DNA of 64,000 nucleotides, taken from the NCBI GenBank assembly GCA_944474755.1, contig OX104118.1, positions 88,581,860 to 88,645,859 on the forward strand, written 5' to 3'. Source of the DNA: Limnoperna fortunei (taxonomy: Eukaryota; Mollusca; Bivalvia; Mytilida; Modiolidae). Made by a program: the position numbers and the translations under genes. The notes below the pieces were generated by a model. The model was not told the origin of the DNA. It ran no database searches and worked only from the letters and a program-made list of their open reading frames with translations. Position 1 is the first letter of the stretch. The number at the start of each line of letters is the position of its first letter. This document shows, piece by piece, positions 49,601-52,224 of the stretch.

Positions 49601-52059
49601 ATGTATCACACCAGTGTTTATCATGTGACCAGCATTGATGTATCTCACCAATGTTAATCTTGTGACCAGCATTGATGTATCATACCAATGTTAATCATGT
49701 GACCAGACCAGCATTGATGTATCATACCATGTTAATCATGTGACCAGCATTGATGTATCATACCAGTGTTAATCATGGGACCAGCATTGATGTATCATAC
49801 CAATGTTAATCATGTGACCAGCATTGATGTATCACACCAATGTTAATCATGTGACCAGCATTGATGTATCACACCAGTGTTAATCATATGACCAGCATTG
49901 ATGTATCATACCAATGTTAATCATGTGACCAGCATTGATGTATCATACCAATGTTAATCATGTGACCAGCATTGATGTATCATACCAATGTAAATCATGT
50001 GACCAGCATTGATGTATCATACCAATGTTAATCATGTGACCAGCATTGATGTATCATACCATGTTAATCATGTGACCAGCATTGATGTATCATACCATGT
50101 TAATCATATGACCAGCATTGATGTATCACTTACAGAATGATAAGATTATTTTACAAAGACTTGTTATTTATTCAAATTATGTGACAAAAATTTGGTACTG
50201 TGTCTTTATTTTTTTCAGTTTGCAGATAGAAAGATTAGAAAATGAAAAAAAAGAGTTACTACATAAAATATCGGTGTTAAAACAGCAGACGGGCCCAGGT
50301 GCTGCTGAAGTAAGTTTACCATGCCTATTTATCAGCTCCAATTTTCTCAGAATTAACATTATCCATGTCTTTTTAAATTAGCAATCTTCAAATGGCTCAG
50401 ATACAACATTCACCATGTCTATTTATAGTAGCAATCTCCTGTCATCTAAGAAATTACATTAATCATGTCTATTTATAGTAGCAATCTCCATTTGTCTCAG
50501 TTTTAACATTAAACATGACTGTTTTTTTAGTAGCAATCTCCATTTTAACATTAAACATGACTGTTTATAGTAGCAATCTCCATTTGTCTCAGTTTTAACA
50601 TTAAACATGACTGTTTATAGTAGCAATCTCCATTTGTCTCAGTTTTAACATTAAACATGACTGTTTATAGTAGCAGTCTCCATTTGTCTCAGTTTTAACA
50701 TTAAACTGTTTATAGTAGCAGTCTCCATTTGTCTCAGTTTTAACATTAAACATGACTGTTTATAGTAGCAATCTCCAGTTGTCACAGATATATCATTTAA
50801 CAAGTTTATTTATAGTAGGAATCTCCTTTGGCTCAGATTGGACATTAACTATGTATAATTATTTTGGCAGTCTTAATTGGCTCATATTTGAAATTAACAT
50901 GTCTATTAATTTTTAGTTTGATGCTGAAGCTCAGAATAAAATTACAGCATATGACAGACTGATGGACGAAAATGTAGAAATAAAAATGGAGCTCAAATCA
51001 GCCACTACAGAAAAGGATAAAATGAGATTAGAGGTAGAAAGGGTAAGTGTCTGTAAAAATAATTTATTACATACATTTCAGCATACAGTACTCCATATGT
51101 TGTTGTCACCATTTGTCCCCCATACATATATATGGAAATCCGGTGGCAGCGACGTCGTTAACATTTGACATTTTGCTTAATATCTTTATGTAAGCTTAAG
51201 CCCTAGGTCCATCAAATTTGGTCCAATGATAGCTTATGATGAATACTTGCCAGTCAGTCACCATGCATGGTAGGATGATAATATTTGATATATGGTTGCT
51301 GATGAATAGTACATGACTGTCTGGTAGGTGTCACCTAACCTTGACCTCTATTTCACTGTCCAGCGACTGTGTTAAAATTTTTGGATTAGAGCAGTTTCTA
51401 TGGTAACCATGCATTTTGTATAGTATAAATGATAACAATTGGATGCTCACTACATAAGTTTTTTCATTACTGATGCAGAAAACAGGCGAGACATTTTTCT
51501 GTGTCTACACTTGTCTTAAAATAATTTTGTTCTGGTCCATGTCTGATATGAGGATGTAGATGACCACCCCACCAACTATGATCAAAATAGTCTCTCCAAT
51601 TGACAAGTTTTATTTTTTGGGGGTATTAAAGTTGCAACACAAACTTCAGTGATATTTTCACAATTTGTAGTAGATATGGGCCAGTTAAAACCAACTGTTA
51701 CTAAATTAAAGAGAAAAGAAATAAACTTTTAAATTGTGAAAAAAATGACACTTGAATTCTTGTCTGTATATTTATGTCAGATGTTTTTATATTGAGTGCT
51801 CCAGGTTAGAAGAAAAACATTATGTCAATTCTAGTTAAAGATCACTTCAGATTCCATGTTATTATGTTATGTAATAAACCATGGTAATATTTGACTTTAA
51901 TTTTAGGTGAAGAAAGAACTACACAATTTTGGTCCAGACTTCTTCGAGGAAATAGAGGACTTAAAATTCAACTACAAACAGGCATTAGAGAAAAATATTT
52001 TATATGAAGAAAAAATGGCTCAGTTTGGTTTAACAATTGATTTACCAGGAGGGCATTAA
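1407..52059 (+). CDS. CEP290: CEP290, 3' part (20 exons, C-terminal 1029 residues)
   Basis: Joined exons: 1407-1640, 8305-8523, 12773-12927, 14685-14898, 15972-16109, 19687-19801, 20571-20833, 23090-23229, 24906-25056, 27403-27549, 28717-28872, 29473-29598, 31362-31526, 33421-33543, 35057-35269, 39407-39499, 40681-40748, 50219-50309, 50917-51042, 51907-52059. All introns are GT-AG, and 15 of 19 are phase 0. The product is almost entirely coiled coil (E/K/Q/L-rich heptads) and aligns end to end with the C-terminal part of vertebrate CEP290 (2479 residues in human), often with no gaps. In known biology CEP290 bridges membrane and microtubules at the ciliary transition zone, and the C-terminal half carries microtubule-binding and self-inhibiting segments. 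The 5' exons are outside the window. The gene call is near certain; exact use of each splice site is my reading, supported by the frame closing over all 19 junctions. Confidence 0.96.
3114..3566. mobile_element. long-TIR nonautonomous DNA transposon, copy 1 (MULE-like)
   Basis: The terminal inverted repeats start CATCCTCACAAGTCA and extend about 80 bp through CTAGGAAATTCCCGGGCTAG. It is flanked by the 9-bp direct repeat CTATTTTTA (3105-3113, 3567-3575), and removing it restores the array unit exactly. Long TIRs with a 9-bp duplication fit Mutator-like elements. No transposase is encoded. Confidence 0.85.
6898..7360. mobile_element. long-TIR nonautonomous DNA transposon, copy 2
   Basis: Same element and same 9-bp CTATTTTTA flanks (6889-6897, 7361-7369) as copy 1. 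It is 10 bp longer because its right arm keeps a CATGTGGACA block lost from copy 1. The identical insertion position in the unit means either one insertion duplicated with its flanks or two insertions at the same unit site. Confidence 0.85.
8305..8523 (+). CDS. CEP290: CEP290 exon 2 of window
   Basis: The acceptor is ATGTTTTCAG and the donor CAG|GTTAGT. It has 73 codons, phase 0 at both ends. It opens ARINQKEETIAKYQELL, matching vertebrate ARLNQKEEVLKKYQRLL, and continues through KRHEQDLKNMQEKI and AAFNKFKDAARELI. The last 48 nt and the donor are the first copy of a 67-bp tandem repeat that runs into the intron. Confidence 0.95.
8476..8741 (+). repeat. 67-bp repeat of exon 2 end plus 5' splice site, 4 copies
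   Basis: Copies start at 8476 (inside the exon), 8543, 8610 and 8677. Each carries the last 48 nt of exon 2 (AGAGAACTGATAACCAGGCA through GCAGTAAACAG) and the donor GTTAGTTACC. The fourth is decayed but keeps GAGGTTAGTT. Confidence 0.95.
9030..9128 (+). mobile_element. SINE 3' fragment
   Basis: CTACCTTCCCCAATAATACT, CCATGATAAAGCTGAAAAAT and GTTAAAATTGACACCAAACC track the 3' half of the SINE at 14085-14348. It runs directly into the 42-bp array, whose unit ends with the SINE-tail-like CCAAACAAACAA. Confidence 0.6.
9129..12665 (+). repeat. 42-bp minisatellite, about 84 copies
   Basis: The unit is AACAGAACCTGTGGTCATAA followed by ATGTAATAACCCAAACAAAC and AA. Variants include GTGATC for GTGGTC, CTAATAAC for GTAATAAC, and AAATAG for AAACAA. 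The unit is 14 codons long and free of stops in several frames, so both strands show ORFs of about 900 codons that are only repeat artefacts. It lies in the intron before exon 3. Confidence 0.97.
12773..12927 (+). CDS. CEP290: CEP290 exon 3 of window
   Basis: The acceptor is CTCTGTTACAG and the donor GACAA|GTAAGT. It is 155 nt, phase 0 in and phase 2 out. It encodes LGRLSELEDTVAEQDNAM, matching vertebrate RLAEMEQTVAEQDDSL, then charged coiled coil ending in QHASDKD. The last 29 nt plus the donor form the seed of a 40-bp array of 14 copies. Confidence 0.93.
12899..13458 (+). repeat. 40-bp repeat of exon 3 end plus 5' splice site, 14 copies
   Basis: The unit, ACACCAACATGCCTCTGATA then AAGACAAGTAAGTCTACAAC, spans the exon 3 end and its donor GACAA|GTAAGT. 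The period is an exact 40 bp with no indels, and GTAAGT is kept in every copy. Confidence 0.97.
13459..14084. other. intron sequence, no feature recognised
   Basis: AT-rich unique sequence with no ORF, exon match or repeat that I can see. Confidence 0.5.
14085..14348 (+). mobile_element. tRNA-derived SINE, nearly full length
   Basis: The head has a Pol III box B-like word, GCGGGTTCAATTC (14154-14166), downstream of a box A-like GGTAGTTTGTCTACTATTGA. The body reads CCAATCTTAATTGACAAGGA, TTTTCCTACCGCAGG and CTTCCTCCCCCAGTAAAAAC, and the tail is GTGGCGTTAAAACACC followed by an AAACAAACAA run. This arrangement is typical of molluscan SINEs. Confidence 0.8.
14685..14898 (+). CDS. CEP290: CEP290 exon 4 of window
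   Basis: The acceptor is CTGCTGCAG and the donor CAG|GTAAAC. It is 214 nt: one nucleotide completes the split codon, then 71 codons. It carries the most conserved block of the region, RAPTTTMKNLVERLKNQLAL followed by KEKQHQ, nearly identical to vertebrate CEP290. Coiled coil precedes it (KEIELLTQEVDTLKDQNN). Confidence 0.97.
14899..15820. other. intron sequence, no feature recognised
   Basis: AT-rich unique sequence. I see no exon match, array or clear transposon ends. Confidence 0.5.
15821..15971 (+). repeat. decayed copies of exon 5 acceptor and 5' end
   Basis: Two units of about 60-70 bp precede the true acceptor. The second (AGTTAAGCTTTAACAGAACT, then TGGAGCAAATAT) closely follows exon 5 (AGTAAAGCTTTGACAGAACT, then TAGAGCAGATAT) after its own TTACAG. 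The first is more diverged after TTTGACAG. They look like old tandem duplicates of the exon's 5' end. Confidence 0.75.
15972..16109 (+). CDS. CEP290: CEP290 exon 5 of window
   Basis: The acceptor is TTTATGACAG and the donor ACA|GTAAGT. It has 46 codons in phase 0. ALSKALTELRADM and QKIIDKQTKELT match vertebrate ALSRALLELRAEM and QQIVDRHTRELK. There is no long ORF because it is short and lacks flanking open sequence. Two decayed copies of its acceptor and 5' end lie just upstream (15821-15949). Its last 9 nt and donor seed the 49-bp array that follows. Confidence 0.94.
16101..18812 (+). repeat. 49-bp minisatellite built on exon 5 end plus 5' splice site, about 55 copies
   Basis: The unit is GAGCTGACAGTAAGTAAGAT followed by CAGATGTTTACACTTGATGG and TACTATACA. 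The first 9 nt are the exon 5 end and GTAAGTAAG is its donor. The units are very uniform (GCTGACA/GCTAACA, TATAC/TGTAC, and a GGAGTAAAG variant near the 3' end). Every unit also has TACAG just before AGCTGACA|GTAAGT, framing an 8-nt mini-exon-like piece. Confidence 0.97.
19040..19146 (+). mobile_element. SINE head fragment
   Basis: AAGTGGGCTTTGTAGTTAGA and CTACTAATGATCAATGGTTT, then GTCAACACTGGGGGTGCGAG, resemble the tRNA-like head of the SINE at 14085-14348. The box B-like word reads GCGAGTTCGGGC. It is cut off where another repeat begins. Confidence 0.6.
19147..19462. mobile_element. interspersed repeat with inverted words
   Basis: It opens with CCCCGTCACTTTGTGGCGGA and a GTCC run (19183-19199). 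It then has ATTCCCAAATTGCAGA matched in reverse by TCTGCAATTTGGGAAT near 19390, followed by more GGGAATCGGC words. Probably a MITE remnant; ends uncertain. Confidence 0.5.
19471..19700 (+). repeat. 62-bp repeat of exon 6 acceptor and 5' end, 3 copies plus the real site
   Basis: Units start at 19471, 19533, 19595 and 19657. Each has GTGATTTTGTTTAGGACCAG, the acceptor plus first exon bases; the second copy reads TTTTGG and so has lost its AG. The extra copies continue AAAGAAGATAC|GTAATG, ending in a donor-like word after 17 nt. The real exon reads GATAGAAGAGCTG instead. Confidence 0.93.
19687..19801 (+). CDS. CEP290: CEP290 exon 6 of window
   Basis: The acceptor is ATTTTGTTTAG and the donor ATGG|GTACAG. 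It is 115 nt, phase 0 in and phase 1 out. DQIEELQSQVDKLRKELKK continues the preceding exon without a gap relative to vertebrate RELKTQVEDL. The donor is weaker than most, but the one extra base joins exactly to the next exon. The acceptor and first nucleotides are copied upstream three times. Confidence 0.9.
19802..20329. other. intron sequence with one short duplication
   Basis: Mostly unique and AT-rich. TTTGATTGGCTTCGTACCTA occurs twice (near 20109 and 20159) in a tandem duplication of about 50 bp. No exon match is seen. Confidence 0.5.
20330..20490 (+). mobile_element. SINE 3' fragment, diverged
   Basis: It follows the SINE body order: GGTCAGGGTGTGCACAACTC, a TTAACCAGACTTGATC word, CCTTCCTCCTGCAAATAAAA, CTTGACACGGTGCTATTGCA, then an ATTCAAATTAACA tail. 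More diverged than the copy at 14085. Confidence 0.55.
20571..20833 (+). CDS. CEP290: CEP290 exon 7 of window
   Basis: The acceptor is TGTGTTATAG and the donor AAG|GTAATG. It is 263 nt: two bases complete a Gly codon, then 87 codons. It encodes coiled coil (EVDELEKKVERM, RVRLLEDELKRKQQQPEKP) and ends in a Pro-rich stretch, DPEPAPPKKEK. It matches the loosely conserved vertebrate segment before the IRWEE block and is less conserved than its neighbours. Confidence 0.9.
20844..22835 (+). repeat. 50-bp minisatellite after exon 7, about 22 copies, interrupted by a transposon
   Basis: The unit is GTATGTTATAGACAAACAGT followed by CCTGTTAACAGCATGGTTAA and ATGATCATAT. It starts about 10 nt inside the intron, right after the exon 7 donor. 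Copies vary more than in the neighbouring arrays. A pogo-like element splits one unit at 20959-21836. Confidence 0.95.
20959..21836. mobile_element. pogo/Tigger-like nonautonomous DNA transposon
   Basis: The ends are CAGTAGAACTTCGATAACTC and, in reverse complement at the right, CAGTAAAACTTCGGTACCTC. Both continue into GAACTCG, with many TTCGAG words near the ends. It is flanked by TA on both sides (20957-20958, 21837-21838), and removing it restores the array word CATATGTATGTTATAGAC. At 878 bp with no transposase ORF it is a MITE-type derivative. Confidence 0.85.
23090..23229 (+). CDS. CEP290: CEP290 exon 8 of window
   Basis: The acceptor is CAATTTGCAG and the donor GATAG|GTAGGT. It is 140 nt, phase 0 in and phase 2 out. 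ADDMIRWEESKKWQKTVEKM matches the conserved vertebrate ELIRWEEGKKWQAKIE. The last 8 nt and the donor begin the 39-bp tandem array downstream. Confidence 0.95.
23222..24150 (+). repeat. 39-bp array built on exon 8 end plus 5' splice site, about 23 copies
   Basis: The unit, CTTGATAGGTAGGTATAGGT followed by CAAAGGTCAAACATCTACA, begins with the last 8 nt of exon 8 (CTTGATAG) and its donor GTAGGTATAG. Many copies have lost a few bases at the donor (GATAGGTAGTATAGG, GATAGGTTGGTATGGG). Copies are uneven in length. Confidence 0.93.
24292..24714 (+). repeat. 54-bp tandem repeat, about 8 copies
   Basis: The unit is TGTGTATAACTTGTTCACCA followed by ACATGAAGTCTTGTGTATAC and CTGTTGATGTTAGA. One copy has a short internal duplication (ATGAAGACATGAAG). 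It lies in the intron before exon 9 and is not linked to a splice site. Confidence 0.93.
24906..25056 (+). CDS. CEP290: CEP290 exon 9 of window
   Basis: The acceptor is TTTATTGCAG and the donor GAG|GTACAT (weak). It is 151 nt: one base completes Arg, then 50 codons. ANKDKETLERKM matches vertebrate ADKEKLTLQRKL. It then runs through a Gly/Pro linker (GGPAVGPVTGPSGKP) into coiled coil ending in NNYQLQEE. Confidence 0.93.
25131..26100. mobile_element. interspersed repeat, copy 1, with internal 146-bp amplification
   Basis: Ends GTCTCGCCTGC and GCAGGCGAGAC are inverted, and a tail TTTTTCTGTGTCCACACTTG is shared with the copy at 51110. Internal units start at 25305, 25451, 25597, 25743 and 25889 with ACCTGACCTTGACCTCAATT, an exact 146-bp spacing. 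A GGC run (25183-25196) sits near the left end. No ORF. Confidence 0.8.
26101..26904. other. intron sequence, repeat remnants
   Basis: The first 90 bp hold diverged copies of the repeat at 26905-27335. From about 26190 there is unique AT-rich sequence starting TTTTTTAGCGCTCGCCACTT with CGTCATTGACGAAATC, possibly an unidentified transposon remnant. No exon match. Confidence 0.45.
26905..27335 (+). repeat. tandem repeat after exon 9, about 31-36-bp unit
   Basis: Units such as CATTCTTCATGGCTGTACCA followed by ATCACTGTTTT repeat about 12 times with length variation. The same words occur at 25087-25125, right after the exon 9 donor, and at 26100-26190. The repeat therefore began next to the splice site and was split by the element at 25131. 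Confidence 0.85.
27403..27549 (+). CDS. CEP290: CEP290 exon 10 of window
   Basis: The acceptor is GTATTATATAG and the donor GCT|GTAAGT. It has 49 codons in phase 0. VSNLRRQLAMDKDAAFQEL and QTKNQYLQQQLEQLEQ align gap-free with the vertebrate segment ending LHLQNRYLQEKLHALEK. Its last 51 nt and donor are the first of thirteen 70-bp copies. Confidence 0.94.
27499..28408 (+). repeat. 70-bp repeat of exon 10 end plus 5' splice site, 13 copies
   Basis: Period is exactly 70 bp over 910 bp with no indels. Each unit holds the last 51 nt of exon 10 (CTGGAGCAGAGAGAACAAGT through ACATCAGCT), the donor GTAAGTATAG and TTAATGGCT. The last three copies have GTTAGT instead of GTAAGT. Reading on past the true donor meets a stop at 27631. 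Confidence 0.98.
28603..28697 (+). repeat. 30-bp tandem repeat, 3 copies, before exon 11
   Basis: TGATGTTTATTGACAGTTAT followed by GGACAATATG, three times, just upstream of the exon 11 acceptor. Each holds TTGACAG, a weak acceptor-like word. Confidence 0.9.
28717..28872 (+). CDS. CEP290: CEP290 exon 11 of window
   Basis: The acceptor is TTTTATTTACAG and the donor AAG|GTATGA. It has 52 codons in phase 0. LSEENIEFKFENEQFRKDVP followed by RLK matches vertebrate LSSENIELKFQLEQANKDLP with RLK. Confidence 0.96.
28873..29472. other. intron sequence, no feature recognised
   Basis: A compact 600-bp intron of unique AT-rich sequence between exons 11 and 12. It is one of the few introns here without an array; short ORFs in it are open by chance. 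Confidence 0.6.
29473..29598 (+). CDS. CEP290: CEP290 exon 12 of window
   Basis: The acceptor is GAATTTTTTCAG and the donor AGG|GTAAGT. It has 42 codons in phase 0. ARVKDLQKYVEALKIEN matches vertebrate NQVRDLKEMCEFLKKEK. It then runs into a Ser/Gly-rich linker (RSGGSQDSSVSSGVRR) longer than the vertebrate one. The last 30 nt and the donor seed the 37-bp array downstream. Confidence 0.94.
29560..31030 (+). repeat. 37-bp array derived from exon 12 end plus 5' splice site, about 38 copies
   Basis: The exon end GATTCCTCGGTGTCCAGTGG with AGTCAGAAGG|GTAAGTTT is followed by diverged copies, then by a uniform core unit GTCAGTTTTGTTCCTCAGTG followed by TCCTGTAGTGTTATAGG (29820-30735). Past the core, copies again look more like the exon (CCAGTGGAGTTAGATG). 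The donor in most copies has become GTCAGT. Confidence 0.93.
31031..31361. other. intron sequence, no feature recognised
   Basis: Unique AT-rich sequence before exon 13. Confidence 0.5.
31362..31526 (+). CDS. CEP290: CEP290 exon 13 of window
   Basis: The acceptor is TGGTGTTACAG and the donor AAG|GTATCA. It has 55 codons in phase 0. IGESGKSTRELEKTVALLKK and VVERVQAENEVLKK match the vertebrate block with SGRSGKTIPELEKTIGLMKK and VVEKVQRENEQLKK. The GESGKST at its start corresponds to the P-loop-like motif reported in vertebrate CEP290. Confidence 0.96.
31762..32710. mobile_element. AGCTCACCTGACCC-type repeat, copy 1, internally repeated
   Basis: It opens TTAGCTCACCTGACCCAAAG, the same start as the element at 41239. 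The inside has about five units of 160-180 bp with CTTCTTCTCTGAAACCGGTT, TATTGTTTGGATGGTCC and AGGACTTAGTTTAACATAGG. The right end (GGTGAGCG type) is missing. Confidence 0.75.
32711..33200. other. intron sequence, possible retroelement 3' end
   Basis: No exon match. CTTTAAATAAAATTTACTTG followed by ACTTGAGTTGAC near 33070-33098 resembles the 3' end of some non-LTR retrotransposons, a poly-A signal followed by short tandem words. The assignment is weak. Confidence 0.35.
33217..33350 (+). repeat. 33-bp tandem repeat, 4 copies
   Basis: ACATTTCTGGGCAGTGTACT followed by GGTACCAGTTTTG, in the intron before exon 14. Confidence 0.88.
33421..33543 (+). CDS. CEP290: CEP290 exon 14 of window
   Basis: The acceptor is TATAAACAG and the donor AAG|GTAAAG. 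It has 41 codons in phase 0. GQLEDLRNKMGATLSERYTS and KGTAKMMTDYEKMRKDLMK align with vertebrate AELEKLKAHLGHQLSMHYES and KGTEKIIAENERLRKELKK. It is too short to show as a long ORF; I found it from the alignment. Confidence 0.92.
33544..33749 (+). other. intron start with a 2-copy duplication near the exon 14 donor
   Basis: GTTGTACAGAATCCTGAGAT and GTTTTACAGAATCCTGAGAT (near 33566 and 33610) head two copies of about 45 bp. The remainder is unique. Confidence 0.5.
33750..34070. mobile_element. MITE with TGTCTCCCCCC / GGGGGGAGACA ends
   Basis: The ends TGTCTCCCCCCATTTGGTGG and GGGGAATGGGGGGAGACA are inverted. The inside has GTCCTGTCCGTCCGTCTGTC and GTGTGTAGCAAATATTTAG, of a kind common in bivalve genomes. 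No coding capacity. Confidence 0.7.
34095..34300. mobile_element. second MITE-like fragment
   Basis: GACCCCGCTTCCAAGAATAG, GGGATATACTGTTTTACCCT and TCCATCCGTTCGTTCGTCCC show the same layout as the preceding element, but the family differs. The right end is unclear. Confidence 0.4.
34312..34912 (+). repeat. 45-bp minisatellite, 13 copies
   Basis: The unit is TTGTTTTTAAATCATGGGGT followed by ATCACTAGGAGTTCACAGAT and TTACC, very uniform. Its length is a multiple of three, so it opens two 200-codon frames that are not genes. Confidence 0.97.
35057..35269 (+). CDS. CEP290: CEP290 exon 15 of window
   Basis: The acceptor is TGTTGGCAG and the donor AAG|GTAACA. It has 71 codons in phase 0. KGWKASVATRMYEGKLKDLE followed by TDLAKK is nearly the same as vertebrate KSWKSIVVTRMYETKLKELE with TDIAKK. 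The last 48 nt and the donor are repeated about six times in the intron. Confidence 0.97.
35222..35716 (+). repeat. 76-bp repeat of exon 15 end plus 5' splice site, about 6 copies
   Basis: ATGTACGAGGGAAAGCTGAA, AGATCTGGAGACGGACTTAG, CTAAAAAG|GTAACAGTTT and GTCTGCTTGTAACATATC repeat with growing divergence away from the exon. The first intronic copy still reads as exon 15 with one or two changes. The later copies have lost GT at the donor. Confidence 0.93.
35720..36165. mobile_element. GTCTCGCCTGC repeat, copy 2
   Basis: It opens TTGTCTCGCCTGCGACGATA and ends AGGCAAGACATTTTTCTGTG. The body (AGCCCTAGGTCAATCAAATT, GTCACCTGACCTTGACCTCA) matches the copy at 25131 but has a single internal unit. 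It sits at the end of the exon 15 array. Confidence 0.8.
36295..36670 (+). repeat. 50-bp tandem repeat, 7 copies
   Basis: TTTTCCTACCTTTGTCCTGA followed by TTTTGTCATTGTCCTTTATT and GACTGATCGG, with a one-base length change in later copies. Confidence 0.93.
36770..38964 (+). mobile_element. non-LTR retrotransposon (LINE), 5'-truncated and lacking the RT core
   Basis: 36784-37431 encodes the end of an apurinic endonuclease domain: FDMIDPWR, YTWRQSSPIKQSRLDYFLV, then the catalytic-His motif GYKTDHS and GYWKFNSQLL. A frameshift near 37431 leads to FYNNLY and, after another shift, KSPGSDGFT, the opening motif of a reverse transcriptase. The next sequence (37800-38481) is already the C-terminal region (YKFLHRIIPTNIFLYKIKL, EETIEHLFYEC, a CCHC-like knuckle). 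The RT palm including its catalytic Asp motif is deleted. A 22-A run at 38943-38964 may be its tail. Probably of the L1/Tx1 group. It is dead and lies in sense orientation in the intron before exon 16. Confidence 0.85.
38965..39406. other. intron sequence with a small duplication
   Basis: Mostly unique. GCAGGTACAGCTTCCGCTGT and GCAGGTACGGCTTCCGCCGT (39293-39350) are a two-copy repeat about 70 bp before exon 16. Confidence 0.5.
39407..39499 (+). CDS. CEP290: CEP290 exon 16 of window
   Basis: The acceptor is CTGTTTTGCAG and the donor AAG|GTATGT. It has 31 codons in phase 0. NKMLSDTKILLKEAAEREQ and EREDLRQK match vertebrate NQSITDLKQLVKEATEREQ and YNEDLEQQ. Decayed copies of its second half follow in the intron. 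Confidence 0.93.
39430..39710 (+). repeat. decayed copies of exon 16 end and donor region
   Basis: Exon 16 text (GCAGAGAGGGAGCAGTTATT, GTTACAGGAGAGGGAAGATC) recurs near 39523 (TCAGCAGAGAGGGAGCAGTT), 39577 and 39650 (TTAGAGAGGGAGCAGTTATT) with indels. The units are irregular, about 55-80 bp, and none keeps an intact donor. Confidence 0.85.
39711..40193. other. intron sequence, no feature recognised
   Basis: Unique AT-rich sequence, with a short duplication (CACAGAATTATAAGGTGTAA) at its right end that leads into the foldback element. Confidence 0.45.
40194..40336. mobile_element. foldback element, about 56-bp inverted arms
   Basis: AAACACTCGGTTTTAGGAAA at the left is mirrored by the complement ending at 40336 (AAACACTGGGTTTTAGGAAA). 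The arms match over about 56 bp with three or four mismatches up to CTCACAAAC. The loop has its own small stem (ATAAAGT/ACTTTAT). Confidence 0.85.
40337..40680. other. intron sequence, no feature recognised
   Basis: Unique AT-rich sequence leading to the exon 17 acceptor. Confidence 0.5.
40681..40748 (+). CDS. CEP290: CEP290 exon 17 of window
   Basis: The acceptor is CAACTTTCAG and the donor CAAG|GTCAGT (less usual GTC). It is 68 nt, phase 0 in and phase 2 out. VSVLERFPKGQKGDMSRDLQ aligns with vertebrate IKILKHVPEGAETEQGLKRE. The join to exon 18 across a 9.5-kb intron gives a gap-free alignment over the junction, which supports both ends. Confidence 0.88.
40857..41238 (+). repeat. 54-bp tandem repeat, 7 copies
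   Basis: The unit is GTTACTAAGCCAAGACTGGA followed by GAAAAGTTATACTTTTGATG and GGTGGTGTCCCTTT. The array is cut by the element at 41239; a further partial unit (CTACTAAGCCAAGACTGGAG) follows that element at 42684. Confidence 0.95.
41239..42682. mobile_element. AGCTCACCTGACCC-type interspersed repeat, copy 2
   Basis: It opens TTAGCTCACCTGACCCGAAG with a hairpin (TCACCTGACCC/GGGTCATGTGA) and a GTC run (41287-41307). It closes with TCAGGTGAGCGATACAGGCT and GGAGCCTCTAGT. The inside is about three units of 400-450 bp (AAATCTTCTCCTCCAAAACC, GTTATTGCCCTTTAATTGTC). No ORF. It inserted into the 54-bp array. Confidence 0.85.
42683..43014. other. intron sequence, no feature recognised
   Basis: Apart from the partial 54-bp unit at its start it is unique AT-rich sequence. 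Confidence 0.5.
43015..50132 (+). repeat. 37-bp minisatellite, about 190 copies (7.1 kb)
   Basis: The unit is CATGTGACCAGCATTGATGT followed by ATCACACCAGTGTTAAT. It is the largest array of the window and fills most of the intron between exons 17 and 18. Variants are ATCATACC, ATCTCACC, CAATG/CAGTG/CTATG, CATGGGACC and CATATGACC, a 36-bp form (CATACCATGTT), and inserted forms with GACCAGACCAGC or GACCAGACCTGAGC that recur at intervals. Confidence 0.98.
50219..50309 (+). CDS. CEP290: CEP290 exon 18 of window
   Basis: The acceptor is ATTTTTTTCAG and the donor GAA|GTAAGT. It is 91 nt: one base completes the split codon, then 30 codons. LQIERLENEKKELLHKI aligns gap-free with vertebrate RLANHQLDKEKAELIHQI. 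It ends in a Gly/Pro linker, QQTGPGAAE. Confidence 0.93.
50312..50915 (+). repeat. about 50-bp array filling the intron after exon 18
   Basis: The unit is AGTAGCAATCTCCATTTGTC followed by TCAGTTTTAACATTAAACAT and GACTGTTTAT, with about 10 copies of uneven length. It begins within a few bases of the exon 18 donor (ACCATGCCTATTTATCAGCT is the first, diverged unit) and reaches the exon 19 acceptor. Confidence 0.88.
50917..51042 (+). CDS. CEP290: CEP290 exon 19 of window
   Basis: The acceptor is TTAATTTTTAG and the donor AGG|GTAAGT. It has 42 codons in phase 0. It is coiled coil (NKITAYDRLMDENVEIKMEL, EKDKMRLEVER) corresponding to the vertebrate segment just before the FFEEIEDLK block. Confidence 0.9.
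51110..51515. mobile_element. GTCTCGCCTGC repeat, copy 3, left end lost
   Basis: CATATATATGGAAATCCGGT, AAGCCCTAGGTCCATCAAAT and CAGGCGAGACATTTTTCTGT match copies 1 and 2. It has one internal unit and is truncated at the left. Confidence 0.75.
51516..51906. other. intron sequence, no feature recognised
   Basis: Unique AT-rich sequence before the last exon. Confidence 0.5.
51907..52059 (+). CDS. CEP290: CEP290 last coding exon, stop TAA 52057-52059
   Basis: The acceptor is TTTAATTTTAG. It has 50 codons then TAA. VKKELHNFGPDFFEEIEDLK and FNYKQALEKNILYEEKM match the vertebrate end (LKKELENFDPSFFEEIEDLK, YNYKEEVKKNILLEEKV). The protein stops at IDLPGGH and lacks the acidic tail that ends vertebrate CEP290. 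Confidence 0.97.
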   Translation: MKKELHNFGPDFFEEIEDLKFNYKQALEKNILYEEKMAQFGLTIDLPGGH

Positions 52060-52224
52060 TGGCTGCTGTAATTAACCTTGACCTCCCAGAGGTTGACTGT
52101 TGTTATAACCTTTGATAAATGTTTATCTCAGATTAACACTGCCTTGTTGTGCTAAGACCAGATTATTATTCTTTTATGTAAACGATTTAGTTGTTACAAC
52201 ATTTATATTGTAGTCTAGGTTACC

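Noticed and set aside
43015..50132. CRISPR-like regular array
   Set aside because: Repeats are directly adjacent with no unique spacers, and the context is a eukaryotic intron; it is a minisatellite.
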